A stretch of DNA of 39,394 nt. It comes from Deltaproteobacteria bacterium (GTDB lineage Bacteria > Bdellovibrionota_B > Oligoflexia > Oligoflexales > CAIYRB01). Under the pieces are notes generated by a model, which searched no databases, was not told where the DNA came from, and saw only the letters and a list, made by a program, of their open reading frames with translations. Each line of letters begins with the position of its first letter. The first letter of the stretch is position 1. Shown one piece after another: positions 16,326 to 24,154 of this stretch. Position numbers and translations under genes: made by a program. The stretch spans positions 1 through 39,394 of the forward strand of contig VGTI01000038.1 in NCBI GenBank assembly GCA_016874735.1, read 5' to 3'.

Positions 16326-16472
16326 CTGATCCACTTAATTGTTGGTAGTTGAGATGCAACTACCTAGTTTCACTACAGCTAGTGGATCGCCCGAACTCAA
16401 GTTCAGGTGAAGCTCAATAACCATCTGTTATAACTAGTGAAATTAACCATTACCAACAATTAAGTGGACCAG
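16326..16472. mobile_element. 147-bp MITE-like element with 22-bp terminal inverted repeats
   Basis: CTGATCCACTTAATTGTTGG and its two following bases (16326-16347) recur inverted at 16451-16472 with a single mismatch; the inner 17 bp are perfect. Inside lie further inverted repeats: GGTAGTTG/CAACTACC (16344-16364), GATCCACT/AGTGGATC (16328-16335 and 16381-16388), and GAACT/AGTTC (16393-16404). The flanks AGTAACT (left) and AGCTAACT (right) could be a degenerate target duplication that overlaps the repeat ends. There is no coding potential. It could be a MITE, a REP/BIME-like repeat or a structured RNA. Confidence 0.65.
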
Positions 16473-16512
16473 CTAACTCAAGCTCCAACGGTTTCCTACC
16501 GACACCTGTAGC

Positions 16513-16749
16513 ATGACCACCAAGGATAAAACTAAGAGGGCTCACCTCAGTACTGCTGGCAGCGGAGTACGACTGAAGCTCGTGACAAACAACACCTCTG
16601 TTCATCAGCAGAGGGTGCACGCTGGCTGTGCAGGCGCACGTTTGCCAGCGGAGGCGACACCTCTTAAGTCCAAATCCCCGCTAGTTCATACGATGACGGC
16701 CTACGCCGACGCTATTGACCGTCAGCTCGCTGCCCTTATGAACGACTGA
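16513..16749 (+). CDS. Doubtful small hypothetical protein (78 aa)
   Basis: An open frame of 78 codons starting with ATG (MTTKDKTKRAHLSTAG), basic at the N-terminus and ending in a helical segment (AYADAIDRQLAALMND). No ribosome site is visible before the ATG. It starts 40 bases after the inverted-repeat element and its 3' end overlaps the methyltransferase gene by 14 bases tail to tail. No family is recognised. It may be a chance frame, in which case 16261-16736 holds only the terminator and the repeat element. Confidence 0.3.
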   Translation: MTTKDKTKRAHLSTAGSGVRLKLVTNNTSVHQQRVHAGCAGARLPAEATPLKSKSPLVHTMTAYADAIDRQLAALMND

Positions 16750-17668
16750 GTTTGATCTCCATCAGGGTGAGACGCTGCGTTAGTTCATGGAGCTGATCGT
16801 TAGGCAATGGTCTTTGTTTAAGACAGCTGAGCACAAAGCTACCGTCCACCTGTAGCTGTGAGGTGCCTACGAGACCGTGGCGGTCAAGTAGCTGATCAAT
16901 GTCGGCTTGGGTCCTGAAGCAACCCTGTTCAAAACTACGCCCAGTTTGCTGCGTGATCGACTCAGTCATCCCAGTCAGAGAGCTATCCCGCCAAAAACTC
17001 CCCATAGCCTCGTCCATTGTGACAAAATCGGGCGAAATCCACACGCCGCCAAACTCCCTTAAGATCCGGGCTACATGGGCTGCCACAACCTCTTTTTCCT
17101 GGGGCATCAGATAGGGTAAGAGCCCTTCGTGAATGATGGCGACTGATTGACTCGGATCCAGAAGACTTAGGACAGCTTCAATTTCGTCCCACGACATGAT
17201 GTTACAGCTGCGGTAATGCAGGTTTGGCGGATGCGGGAGGCCATGAGTGCTGCGAATCGCGTCGCTGAGCGCCACCTTCTCCTGCGACAGGTCTGGCAGG
17301 TCTGTCTCCACATAAGTCAGTTGAGTATTGCGGGACATCGCGAGGCCACGGAGAGCAACGCCACTGGCAAACTCGATTACCTGACTGACTCCACTGCGCA
17401 CGACGGCCGCAGAGAGGCTCTTGTAGCGGGCTTCGAGCAGTGCATCGAACCAATTAAGGGCAGTGGGATCGAGAGAGGTGGTTCCGAGCATATGCTCGTA
17501 GACAGCTTGGGCGCCGATGCGTTCAGCGACTTCGCTTGCATAGGGAATATCGGAGGCTAGACGACAGTAGGCAACGAGTTTAGCAGTGAAGCTGATTTTG
17601 CTATGGGCCGGTAGCTGCGCCGGATCCGGATCCGTAGATTTGTGCTTAGGTTCGAAGACTAGGTCCAT
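16736..17668 (-). CDS. SAM-dependent methyltransferase, LCMT/PPM-like family
   Basis: Resembles the leucine-carboxyl/O-methyltransferase family often called polyketide-type O-methyltransferases. Seen are the N-terminal KISFTAKLVAYCRL (AxLxAxxRA-type start), VIEFASGVALRGLAM as the SAM-binding glycine loop, LTYVETDLPDL (acidic residue contacting SAM) and VAIIHEGLLPYLMPQEKEVV, the EGLxxYL signature. The start at 17668 (MDLVFEPKHK) has a GGAGGTGA site 10 bases upstream; ATG codons at 17722 and 17710 in frame lack one. The 310-residue length fits. The substrate cannot be told and no biosynthetic genes adjoin it. Confidence 0.82.
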   Translation of the reverse strand: MDLVFEPKHKSTDPDPAQLPAHSKISFTAKLVAYCRLASDIPYASEVAERIGAQAVYEHMLGTTSLDPTALNWFDALLEARYKSLSAAVVRSGVSQVIEFASGVALRGLAMSRNTQLTYVETDLPDLSQEKVALSDAIRSTHGLPHPPNLHYRSCNIMSWDEIEAVLSLLDPSQSVAIIHEGLLPYLMPQEKEVVAAHVARILREFGGVWISPDFVTMDEAMGSFWRDSSLTGMTESITQQTGRSFEQGCFRTQADIDQLLDRHGLVGTSQLQVDGSFVLSCLKQRPLPNDQLHELTQRLTLMEIKLSRS

Positions 17669-17828
17669 CGGCTTAATCACCTCCAGATTGATGGCCGGTT
17701 CCTTAACACACATGAGCCACACCGTACACCATCGGTTACTTGGAAATTATAAGTGCTGGCATGGAAGTTGAACTGCTTGGGGGTAGTGAGCCATTTGGCT
17801 CTCATGACTAGGAACTGGGAGGTTTACC

Positions 17829-18293
17829 ATGGGAAATGTTCAAATTCAGGCCAGTGGCTACGCGAAGCCTGCGGCAGCGCATGAGTTTTCTTTGATCGAG
17901 CGCATTCTAATTAGGGGAAGTCACCCGGTTTCGATGATTTTCTACTTAGTCAGTTGGACCTGGGGCTTTTTCTTCCTATGGAATCATCAGTGGCCTCTGG
18001 CCCTTGCTGTCGTGCTTGTCGGCCGCATTTTTGGGCACCTGTCGGTGCGGCACGCCCACGTCGATGCCATTGCAGACACAACCCTGGGTAAGATCGCCAT
18101 ACTGCACGCACACCCGTTCAATCTGATCACACAAACAATAGGCGCGGTCGTTTGCCTTACGGGAGTCTGGATGCACACAACTGAGACCATCTTGAGCGGT
18201 ATCAGCATCATTGCCCTAGGTCACATGATGGGATGGGCTAAGGTGCATGAAAGTTTGGACTTACACACGCTTGAATCGCAGTCTGGGGAATGA
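17829..18293 (+). CDS. Small His-rich membrane protein (154 aa), unknown
   Basis: I do not firmly recognise the family. Four hydrophobic stretches are likely membrane helices (SMIFYLVSWTWGFFFLW, WPLALAVVLVGRIFG, LITQTIGAVVCLTGVW, ILSGISIIALGHMMGW). Histidines cluster between and beside them (HLSVRHAHVDA, LHAHPFN, WMHTTE, KVHESLDLH), which could bind metal. The HAHPFN segment faintly recalls Mpo1/DUF962 proteins, but this is weak. GGGAGG lies 8 bases before the ATG, so the gene is real. It diverges from the methyltransferase gene and precedes the SDR gene by 100 bases. Confidence 0.75.
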   Translation: MGNVQIQASGYAKPAAAHEFSLIERILIRGSHPVSMIFYLVSWTWGFFFLWNHQWPLALAVVLVGRIFGHLSVRHAHVDAIADTTLGKIAILHAHPFNLITQTIGAVVCLTGVWMHTTETILSGISIIALGHMMGWAKVHESLDLHTLESQSGE

Positions 18294-18393
18294 AGATCGC
18301 CTGCAGCTAAGCCGTAGCATTTTGCATTGACCGCCCGACTGGAAGCACATACCGTCGCTTACAGGTCACAAAAACTTGAGAGAGGGCGGCGGT

Positions 18394-19128
18394 ATGGCAA
18401 CTAAAAAGGTGCTCATCATTGGTGCTACCAGCGGTATCGGGCAGAAGTTAGCTGAGCGCCTCATGGATGCCCATCACCATGTGGCTCTGGCGGCACGCGA
18501 TCACAATCGCTTGGAAGAGCTAGCAGGACGCCTGGAGACGATGGCACTGCGCATCACTGGAGATTACAACAGTATCGTCAACGCAAGTGTACAGGCGGCA
18601 GAGAATCTGGGCGGTCTCGATGGCGTCGTATGCTGTGCGGGATCACTACTGCTAAAGCCAGCCCATCTCACCAAAGAGGACGAACTAGACGCCGTGCTGG
18701 CGGCCAACGTCAAGACGGCTTTCGCTACGGTGGCCGGCGCCGCGAAAGTGATGCAGAGCACGGGTGGATCGATCGTGCTATTTAGCTCAGCCGCAGCGAG
18801 GATTGGTCTGACAAATCATGAGGCCATCGCTGCGGCTAAGGGTGCTGTGTCGGGGCTTACCCTCTCGGCTGCTGCCACCTATGCTGCTAGAGGCATCCGC
18901 GTCAATTGCATCGCACCCGGACTGGTCGACACGCCGCTTACCGAGCGCATAACGAGCTCCGAGGTAGCCCGCAAAGCGTCGCTAGCCATGCACGCCCTGG
19001 GACGCCTCGGCACCGCTGATGATATTGCCGCGATGGCCGAGTTTCTGCTGGTAGGTGAGTCGACGTGGATCACTGGGCAAGTGATCGGGGTCGATGGTGG
19101 CCTGGGGAGCCTGCGCTCCCGCGGCTAG
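18394..19128 (+). CDS. Short-chain dehydrogenase/reductase family protein lacking the catalytic Tyr
   Basis: Rossmann-fold SDR of 244 residues. The cofactor loop is GATSGIGQ (10-17), the CAG motif is at 81-83, and Asn105 (AANVKTAF) and Ser132 (LFSSAAAR) are present. The YxxxK motif reads IAAAK, with Ile145 at the tyrosine position and Lys149 kept. The C-terminus (GIRVNCIAPGLVDTPL, WITGQVIGVDGG) is standard. The ATG at 18394 follows GAGAGGGCGG; an ATG at 18376 in frame is less likely. Its substrate and even its activity as an oxidoreductase are uncertain. It is convergent with the TPR gene. Confidence 0.9.
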   Translation: MATKKVLIIGATSGIGQKLAERLMDAHHHVALAARDHNRLEELAGRLETMALRITGDYNSIVNASVQAAENLGGLDGVVCCAGSLLLKPAHLTKEDELDAVLAANVKTAFATVAGAAKVMQSTGGSIVLFSSAAARIGLTNHEAIAAAKGAVSGLTLSAAATYAARGIRVNCIAPGLVDTPLTERITSSEVARKASLAMHALGRLGTADDIAAMAEFLLVGESTWITGQVIGVDGGLGSLRSRG

Positions 19129-19145
19129 TGGCACGCTTTACGAGG

Positions 19146-19886
19146 TTAGGAGTTGAGGGCGCCGGCATCGTCCAGGCCGGTCACTGCCTCGTTGTGCCAG
19201 GCAGCATAATCTAGGGGATAAAGATCGGCTTTGGCGCGCTGTAAAACTTCGCGGTAAAGCTCGGCGGCGCGCGTTTTGTTGCCTTGATCAGCTTCGACGC
19301 GTGCCATCATCAGCATGTTGGCCGGACTGTTAGGGTCTAGGGAGTAAGCCTTAGTGGCATACTGCGCAGCTTTCTTACTCGAGCCCACGGAGATAAGACT
19401 TGGTGCGTTGAAATAGATGGCCGCTAGAGCGCGGTAGGCTGCGCCAGATTCGTGGGAGGGAAATTTCTCACTGAGGGTGAGAAGTCGTTTTTCAATTTTA
19501 TCCATGAGCCTGAGGGCGTCGAGGTTGCGTTCGATGCTTGCCACGCCGCCTGCATTTGCCGCCCAGATCAGCACGGCATCCGGGTCTTTACCTTCGGCGG
19601 CAGCAGGTTCAAGGGCAACGAGGCCTTGCCGGAATGAGTTGAGTTTATCCTCATCTTTGGAGCTATATTGGCCAATAAAGTAAGTTAGCTTTGCACGTTC
19701 GACGACCACTTTACTATCCGAACTTCCTCCTAGTGCCTCAAGGCGTGGGCGAATCTTATTCAGGATTGCGGCTTGCTCTTCTGCCGTGATGGGCGCATTA
19801 GGGCCCGTTGACGGCGGCTTTGCCCAACCAAATGTTGAAAGGCTAAATGCTAATATACCAACTAAACTAAAATGTTTTTTATTCAT
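19146..19886 (-). CDS. Secreted TPR-repeat protein (246 aa)
   Basis: The start at 19886 gives MNKKHFSLVGILAFSLSTFGWAK, a clear signal peptide; the longer frame to 19931 would bury it. The mature protein is helical, with TPR-like units (AGVASIERNLDAL...; SKKAAQYATKAYSLDPNSPANMLMMARVEADQG; KTRAAELYREVLQRAK). It is probably periplasmic and a protein-interaction scaffold. It is the last gene of the long minus-strand array, 34 bases after the glycosyltransferase. Nothing in it points to a specific partner. Confidence 0.8.
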   Translation of the reverse strand: MNKKHFSLVGILAFSLSTFGWAKPPSTGPNAPITAEEQAAILNKIRPRLEALGGSSDSKVVVERAKLTYFIGQYSSKDEDKLNSFRQGLVALEPAAAEGKDPDAVLIWAANAGGVASIERNLDALRLMDKIEKRLLTLSEKFPSHESGAAYRALAAIYFNAPSLISVGSSKKAAQYATKAYSLDPNSPANMLMMARVEADQGNKTRAAELYREVLQRAKADLYPLDYAAWHNEAVTGLDDAGALNS

Positions 19887-19920
19887 TACCCAAAACCTCA
19901 CTGTGAGAGATTCAAAGCGG

Positions 19921-21048
19921 TCACTCAACAACCAAGGACCGATCTTTCCAAACCAAGACGCCGCGCCGACTATAGACTACCGACTCACACAAAACCACCA
20001 TAGCCACGACTATGCCAAGTGGCAAGCGCACCAGCGCCGACCAGGGGGTGCGGAACGCTAGGCGTTGGGCTAACAACAGAACTAAATTAAGGCTCAAGAG
20101 TGCGACGCCAGCTTCTAGAGAGCCGGTCGCAAGAGCCAAGATTGGAGCTAGCAAAAGAGCAACAGTTGTCACTAGGGATGCACACGCAGCGACCCACGAG
20201 TCACCCAGGAGGGCAAACAAGTTCTTACGAAATCCTAGCCGAGCGGCTGCAAGACTTTCATACATCCGCACCGTGAGCTCGCGAGTTGCCAAAGCCACGA
20301 TCAACGTCAAACCTTGCTCTTTAACTAAACGAGCGAGCGCGACATCTTCGATCCGCGAGGTTCTGACGGCTTCATGACCACCGATTTCAAGGTAGGCCGA
20401 ACGGCGCCATGCCATCCATTGACCATTGCCAGTGGCAAGCGATGGATTTTTGGACCTCGGAATCACCATCAGTGGTAGCGAGATCAAGATGGAAAACTGT
20501 GTCACTACGGCTACCAGCGCCTGAACCAACGCGCTGCCACCGAGTTGCCGCGGGAGCGCACTGAGTGTATCTGCACGGTATCCGTTGAGTAGCGCCACCG
20601 TTCCAGCAAGTGCTTCCGGCGCGGCATTTACGTCCGCATCACAGAATACAAGTATTTCTCCCCTAGCCTGGTTCGCGAGCTCCTGACAGGTACGAGCCTT
20701 GCCAGTCCAACCCAGTGGTGGTGGCTGATTGATCGTCAGCAACTTGAGTGTCGGGCCGAGCGCGGCAGCGCGCTCATTGATCATGGCGGCAACGACTGCC
20801 CCAGTCCCATCGGTGGATTGGTCGTCGCCAACGATTACCTCAAAGTCAGAATACTGGTTTGCCAGTAATGAGCCGATGCAGGCGCTAATTTGGTGTGCCT
20901 CGTTACGGGCTGGAACAAGAACGCTAACAAAAGGCTGTTTGCCTAAGGAAAGTTTTTTTGATTTTGATAAACGAGGTGCAGCCAGTACGTTCGCTAAGGC
21001 AATCAGTACAAAAACCACGGTTAGCATTAAACTACACCAGACTAACAT
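19921..21048 (-). CDS. Family 2 glycosyltransferase, CruG-like
   Basis: Membrane-bound GT2 of 375 residues. An N-terminal membrane helix (VWCSLMLTVVFVLIALANVL) precedes the GT-A domain with VSVLVPARNEAHQI, VGDDQSTDGT, the metal-binding DAD in LVFCDADVN and an acceptor region GNGQWMAWRRSAY...SRIEDVALARLV (ED motif). Two or three C-terminal helices follow. This layout matches CruG/CrtQ-type carotenoid glycosyltransferases, and the two genes upstream are an acyltransferase and CruF, which supports sugar transfer to a hydroxylated carotenoid. The start at 21048 has AGGGGG 7 bases before it and overlaps the acyltransferase by 17 bases. Confidence 0.85.
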   Translation of the reverse strand: MLVWCSLMLTVVFVLIALANVLAAPRLSKSKKLSLGKQPFVSVLVPARNEAHQISACIGSLLANQYSDFEVIVGDDQSTDGTGAVVAAMINERAAALGPTLKLLTINQPPPLGWTGKARTCQELANQARGEILVFCDADVNAAPEALAGTVALLNGYRADTLSALPRQLGGSALVQALVAVVTQFSILISLPLMVIPRSKNPSLATGNGQWMAWRRSAYLEIGGHEAVRTSRIEDVALARLVKEQGLTLIVALATRELTVRMYESLAAARLGFRKNLFALLGDSWVAACASLVTTVALLLAPILALATGSLEAGVALLSLNLVLLLAQRLAFRTPWSALVRLPLGIVVAMVVLCESVVYSRRGVLVWKDRSLVVE

Positions 21049-21763
21049 ACGATGGCCCCCTACCCTCGCTGAACAGGTGCTCACCATGAATACTTAATTC
21101 TCTTTGCAGGCCGTCTAGCGCGTCCGTCACTAGTCGCTCAACGAGCTGTAGATCCAATGGGTCCCCATGGTGTGCCATCGGTTGACCAAAAGCGATCAAA
21201 GCTTCAGGCTTACGCTGGGTCATAGGCTCGTAGTGAAATGCGATGGGTATCAGCGTCACTGGCGCGACGGCGTTAGCGACAGCGCGTAGGCCGCTTGTAA
21301 ACTTGAGCGGCCTAGCAAAGCTAGGCCTGATCTCCCCTTGAGGAAAATAACTGCATATGTAACCAGAATCAGCGTTTTCTCGATTGAGCTGGCTCAGACG
21401 ACGAAGCAGCCGCCTAACGGAGCCAGTGCTGCCAGGCGTGATAGGTATGCAGCCTATAAGGCGAAACCAGAAGGTGGCACCAAATTCCCGCGCCAACATC
21501 ACCGAATACACAGGCAACCCAGGAAAAAATCGGCGCTGGAGGAGTAACAGCAGCAGCCCATCCCACCAGCCACAATGATTGGCGACAAAAATCGCTCGCG
21601 CACCAGGTGCCAATTCTGGGCACTGCCCTATCACCCTAACCGCGTGAAAGTCGGACCGCGCCATGCGACGTAAAAACCAGTCAAAAACGGCTCGAGCCCA
21701 CCGGTAATTCCGAGCCACCCGAGCATCCGCATCTCTAAAAGTTGCTGGCGCGGCAGTTGTCAC
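21032..21763 (-). CDS. PlsC-like acyltransferase of the carotenoid cluster
   Basis: Glycerolphosphate-acyltransferase fold. The HX4D catalytic motif is in FVANHCGWWDG and the second motif is FPQGEIRPSF, a variant of FPEGTRS. The start probably is the GTG at 21763, which overlaps the cruF stop (GTGA) and gives 243 residues; the frame is open to 21829, where an ATG would overlap cruF by 70 bases. Because it sits between cruF and a CruG-like glycosyltransferase, it may acylate the sugar of a carotenoid glycoside, by analogy with staphyloxanthin synthesis. A role in phospholipid synthesis is the alternative. Confidence 0.8.
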   Translation of the reverse strand: MTTAAPATFRDADARVARNYRWARAVFDWFLRRMARSDFHAVRVIGQCPELAPGARAIFVANHCGWWDGLLLLLLQRRFFPGLPVYSVMLAREFGATFWFRLIGCIPITPGSTGSVRRLLRRLSQLNRENADSGYICSYFPQGEIRPSFARPLKFTSGLRAVANAVAPVTLIPIAFHYEPMTQRKPEALIAFGQPMAHHGDPLDLQLVERLVTDALDGLQRELSIHGEHLFSEGRGPSYVSLV

Positions 21764-22671
21764 GCTGGTGCATGGGTCTCCGTCTGAGACAGGTCTTGAC
21801 GCATTTTGATGCGAGGGATGGCATGCCATCCCAGCCAGCGTCCCAGCCTAAAGAGGAGCCATCCCATGGCAATCGTTAGACCTAGGGGAATCCAGGCTTC
21901 CACTGCTGCAAGAAGTCCCAGTGGTAGAATAAGGTTTGTGGCATAAAGCCCGACGAAAAACTGAGCCGGTACCTGTTTAGCCCGCACCGGACCAAAGAGC
22001 CTGTCGATCGCGATCATGATGGCGAAACCGGTCACTGCCCAGCCAAAAATATTCAGCGCCGGCATGCCATAGTAGCTACCATCCTGTTCCCAAATCCAAA
22101 ATGGAGTCGTCTTGCTCATGGCTGGGTCTAGGGTCACATCCCAAAGTAGGAGCACGCCGGTGGCTAGCAACAGGCGACTCGTGGTCGCAGAAAACCCCGT
22201 AAGCGCTGCGCTCGGGCCAAGCAGAGCAATGGTCAGTCGGTAGGCAGCAAAGCCCATGAAAAACCAGCTCATGGGTATCAGCCATGGCACTTTGTCGAGA
22301 ATCTTGAAGCCCAGGAGATCGGTGTACTCATAGTGACCAAAGGGAAGTCCCCAACTAGTCCCAGAAAATTCGCTGAAGAGCGAGATCGCATAGACCGCCA
22401 AAAAAGCACCAAGCCACGACCACTTCACGCGTGATGTCAGCATGAGCACAGCAGCCAACCAACCGGTGAATATTTGTGCCTGCGCAAAGGCTTTATATGA
22501 ATAGGGATACAGAGCCATGGCCCAGTCGAAACGAGCAAGTAACTCCGGATTCAAAGTAAAAAACTTGAATCCGAACACCGACACCAACGCAATCACCGCC
22601 GATACGATGAGGACCCACTTAGCCACGCGGTTTAGCGTAGGACTGTTATAATGTTGCAGTTGTCCAGCCAT
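21760..22671 (-). CDS. cruF: CruF-type carotenoid 1',2'-hydratase (DUF422)
   Basis: Polytopic membrane protein of 303 residues of the carotenoid biosynthesis protein family DUF422, whose members hydrate the end of acyclic or monocyclic carotenoids. Recognised segments are SEFSGTSWGLPFGHYEYTD, VPWLIPMSWFFMGFAAY, LLWDVTLDPAMS and FWIWEQDGSYYGMPALNIFG. About seven hydrophobic segments are seen. The start at 22671 (MAGQLQHYN) has GGGGAC upstream. It follows pyrE by 30 bases, and the downstream acyltransferase and glycosyltransferase complete a tailoring module. Desaturase and phytoene synthase genes are not in the window. Confidence 0.87.
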   Translation of the reverse strand: MAGQLQHYNSPTLNRVAKWVLIVSAVIALVSVFGFKFFTLNPELLARFDWAMALYPYSYKAFAQAQIFTGWLAAVLMLTSRVKWSWLGAFLAVYAISLFSEFSGTSWGLPFGHYEYTDLLGFKILDKVPWLIPMSWFFMGFAAYRLTIALLGPSAALTGFSATTSRLLLATGVLLLWDVTLDPAMSKTTPFWIWEQDGSYYGMPALNIFGWAVTGFAIMIAIDRLFGPVRAKQVPAQFFVGLYATNLILPLGLLAAVEAWIPLGLTIAMGWLLFRLGRWLGWHAIPRIKMRQDLSQTETHAPA

Positions 22672-22701
22672 TCGAAGTCCCCAATGCAAAGATTCGGATC
22701 G

Positions 22702-23373
22702 TTATTTGAGACGACCGCCGTATGTGGCTAGGTAATCGTCGATACGGGCCTTAATCACGTCATCAATCCACACGCGCCCCAAAATCTCTCGGTTGTGGAG
22801 GCGACTCACTACTTCACTCACTGTCACTAAACTCGCCGTAGGCACCCGCCAGTCTTCGGCTACTTGCAGTAATGCCGCACGCTCGTCCGTGCCACGCTCC
22901 TGACGATCGACGCCGACGACGATGCCGACCACCTCGACCTTACTAGATTCGAGGATGGGCCGCATCTCTCTAAAGCTTGTGCCACCGGTAACAACATCTT
23001 CAACCAAGACTACACGCTCGCCACCGCAGTAGAGGCGTCCGACTAGTGTCCCCCCCTCACCGTGATCCTTGGCTTCCTTACGATTAAATGTGTAGGAAAT
23101 ATCCCTGCCTAAGTTGCGACTCAAGTGATAGGAGGTCATCACCGCCAAGGGAATCCCCTTGTAGGCGGGCCCAAATAAGTTCTCTACCTTGCTACCAAAA
23201 CGCTCAGCGATCACCTCTGCGTATAACTCGGTAATCCCACCGAGGCTTTGGCCCGAGTCAAAGCAGCCTGTGTTGAAAAAGTAAGGCGATAGCCGACCAG
23301 ATTTGGTCTTAAACTCACCGAACCTCAGCGCCCCAGAACGTAGCAGCCACTCGATATAGCGGTCCTGAACCAT
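22702..23373 (-). CDS. pyrE: Orotate phosphoribosyltransferase
   Basis: Makes OMP from orotate and PRPP in pyrimidine synthesis. The 223-residue length is usual. Signatures are FGEFKTKSGRLSPYFFNTG, FGPAYKGIPLA, SYTFNRKEAKDHGEGG and the PRPP loop VVLVEDVVTGGTS. It lies 19 bases downstream of batE and 30 bases upstream of cruF on the same strand, so it is embedded in an otherwise unrelated array. Confidence 0.96.
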   Translation of the reverse strand: MVQDRYIEWLLRSGALRFGEFKTKSGRLSPYFFNTGCFDSGQSLGGITELYAEVIAERFGSKVENLFGPAYKGIPLAVMTSYHLSRNLGRDISYTFNRKEAKDHGEGGTLVGRLYCGGERVVLVEDVVTGGTSFREMRPILESSKVEVVGIVVGVDRQERGTDERAALLQVAEDWRVPTASLVTVSEVVSRLHNREILGRVWIDDVIKARIDDYLATYGGRLK

Positions 23374-23392
23374 TGATTTTTAATTCCAAAGG

Positions 23393-24154
23393 TCAAAGTT
23401 TGCCAAAAACTTTAAGATCATTACCAGAAATCCACCCCTTCTTACCATCAGAGAGTTGGATACGGTAATAACCTCCCGCGGCAATTTCGGTGACTAGCGC
23501 GGGAGCGCCTTCTTGTAGTTCGAAGACGACCTTGTTAAGGGTGCCAGGGCCGGAATAGACTTTAACCTTTGGCTGATTAACAGCTCCCCAGCGGTCGTTT
23601 TCATCAAGCTTGACGCTGAACCCCCAAAGTAAAACTAGGGGTAGCAGAGCGGCGAAAGCAAAGTACAAACGTAAATTACTGAAGCGTGACCAGACAAATG
23701 CTGCGGTCGTACCTGCACCCCAGACAGCTGCAATGACCGCTAGCATCCAAGCTAACTCCTTCGGGGTGAAACTATCGATCCAGAATGCAAATCTAGCCGC
23801 GACAGAGGACGGAACCTCGGGTTCAAGTTTGTCCCTGACATCACTCAAGGCATGTTTCAGATTTGCGGCTGTATCGGGATCGCGCGGCAAATAACGGCGC
23901 GCGGCGAGAAAAGCGGCCACGGCGTCGCCGCGTTTCCCGAGGCGGTAATAGGCCATGCCCAGGTTGTAGTAGAGATGGCCGTTGATGACACCTGAGTTGA
24001 CCATTTGCTCGTAATCCGCAACGGCCTTGGCGTAGTCAGCGCGATCAAAGGCCGCTTCGGCCTCCTTTTGCAGAGGAGACTCATCCATTGCGACCGCCGC
24101 AGATCCAGAACATAACAACATCAGAACTAAGATGACCCGTCTGCATGTGCTCAT
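23393..24154 (-). CDS. batE: BatE-like TPR/SH3 membrane protein
   Basis: 253 residues: a signal peptide (MSTCRRVILVLMLLCSG), a TPR region at ~28-105 (AEAAFDRADYAKAVADYEQM; YYNLGMAYYRLGKRGDAVAA; RYLPRDPDTAANLKHAL), two membrane helices (ELAWMLAVIAAVWGAG; LRLYFAFAALLPLVLLWGF) and a C-terminal SH3-like domain (KVYSGPGTLNKVVFEL...GWISGNDLKVF). This is the typical BatE order. Its ATG overlaps the batD stop by four bases. The Bat proteins (Bacteroides aerotolerance) form an inner-membrane/periplasmic complex linked to stress tolerance, with a role still unclear. Confidence 0.88.
   Translation of the reverse strand: MSTCRRVILVLMLLCSGSAAVAMDESPLQKEAEAAFDRADYAKAVADYEQMVNSGVINGHLYYNLGMAYYRLGKRGDAVAAFLAARRYLPRDPDTAANLKHALSDVRDKLEPEVPSSVAARFAFWIDSFTPKELAWMLAVIAAVWGAGTTAAFVWSRFSNLRLYFAFAALLPLVLLWGFSVKLDENDRWGAVNQPKVKVYSGPGTLNKVVFELQEGAPALVTEIAAGGYYRIQLSDGKKGWISGNDLKVFGKL

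Noticed and set aside
16326-16472. CRISPR array or IS element at the inverted-repeat region
   Set aside because: Only one inverted pair, no regular direct repeats with spacers and no transposase frame; a MITE-like repeat fits better.
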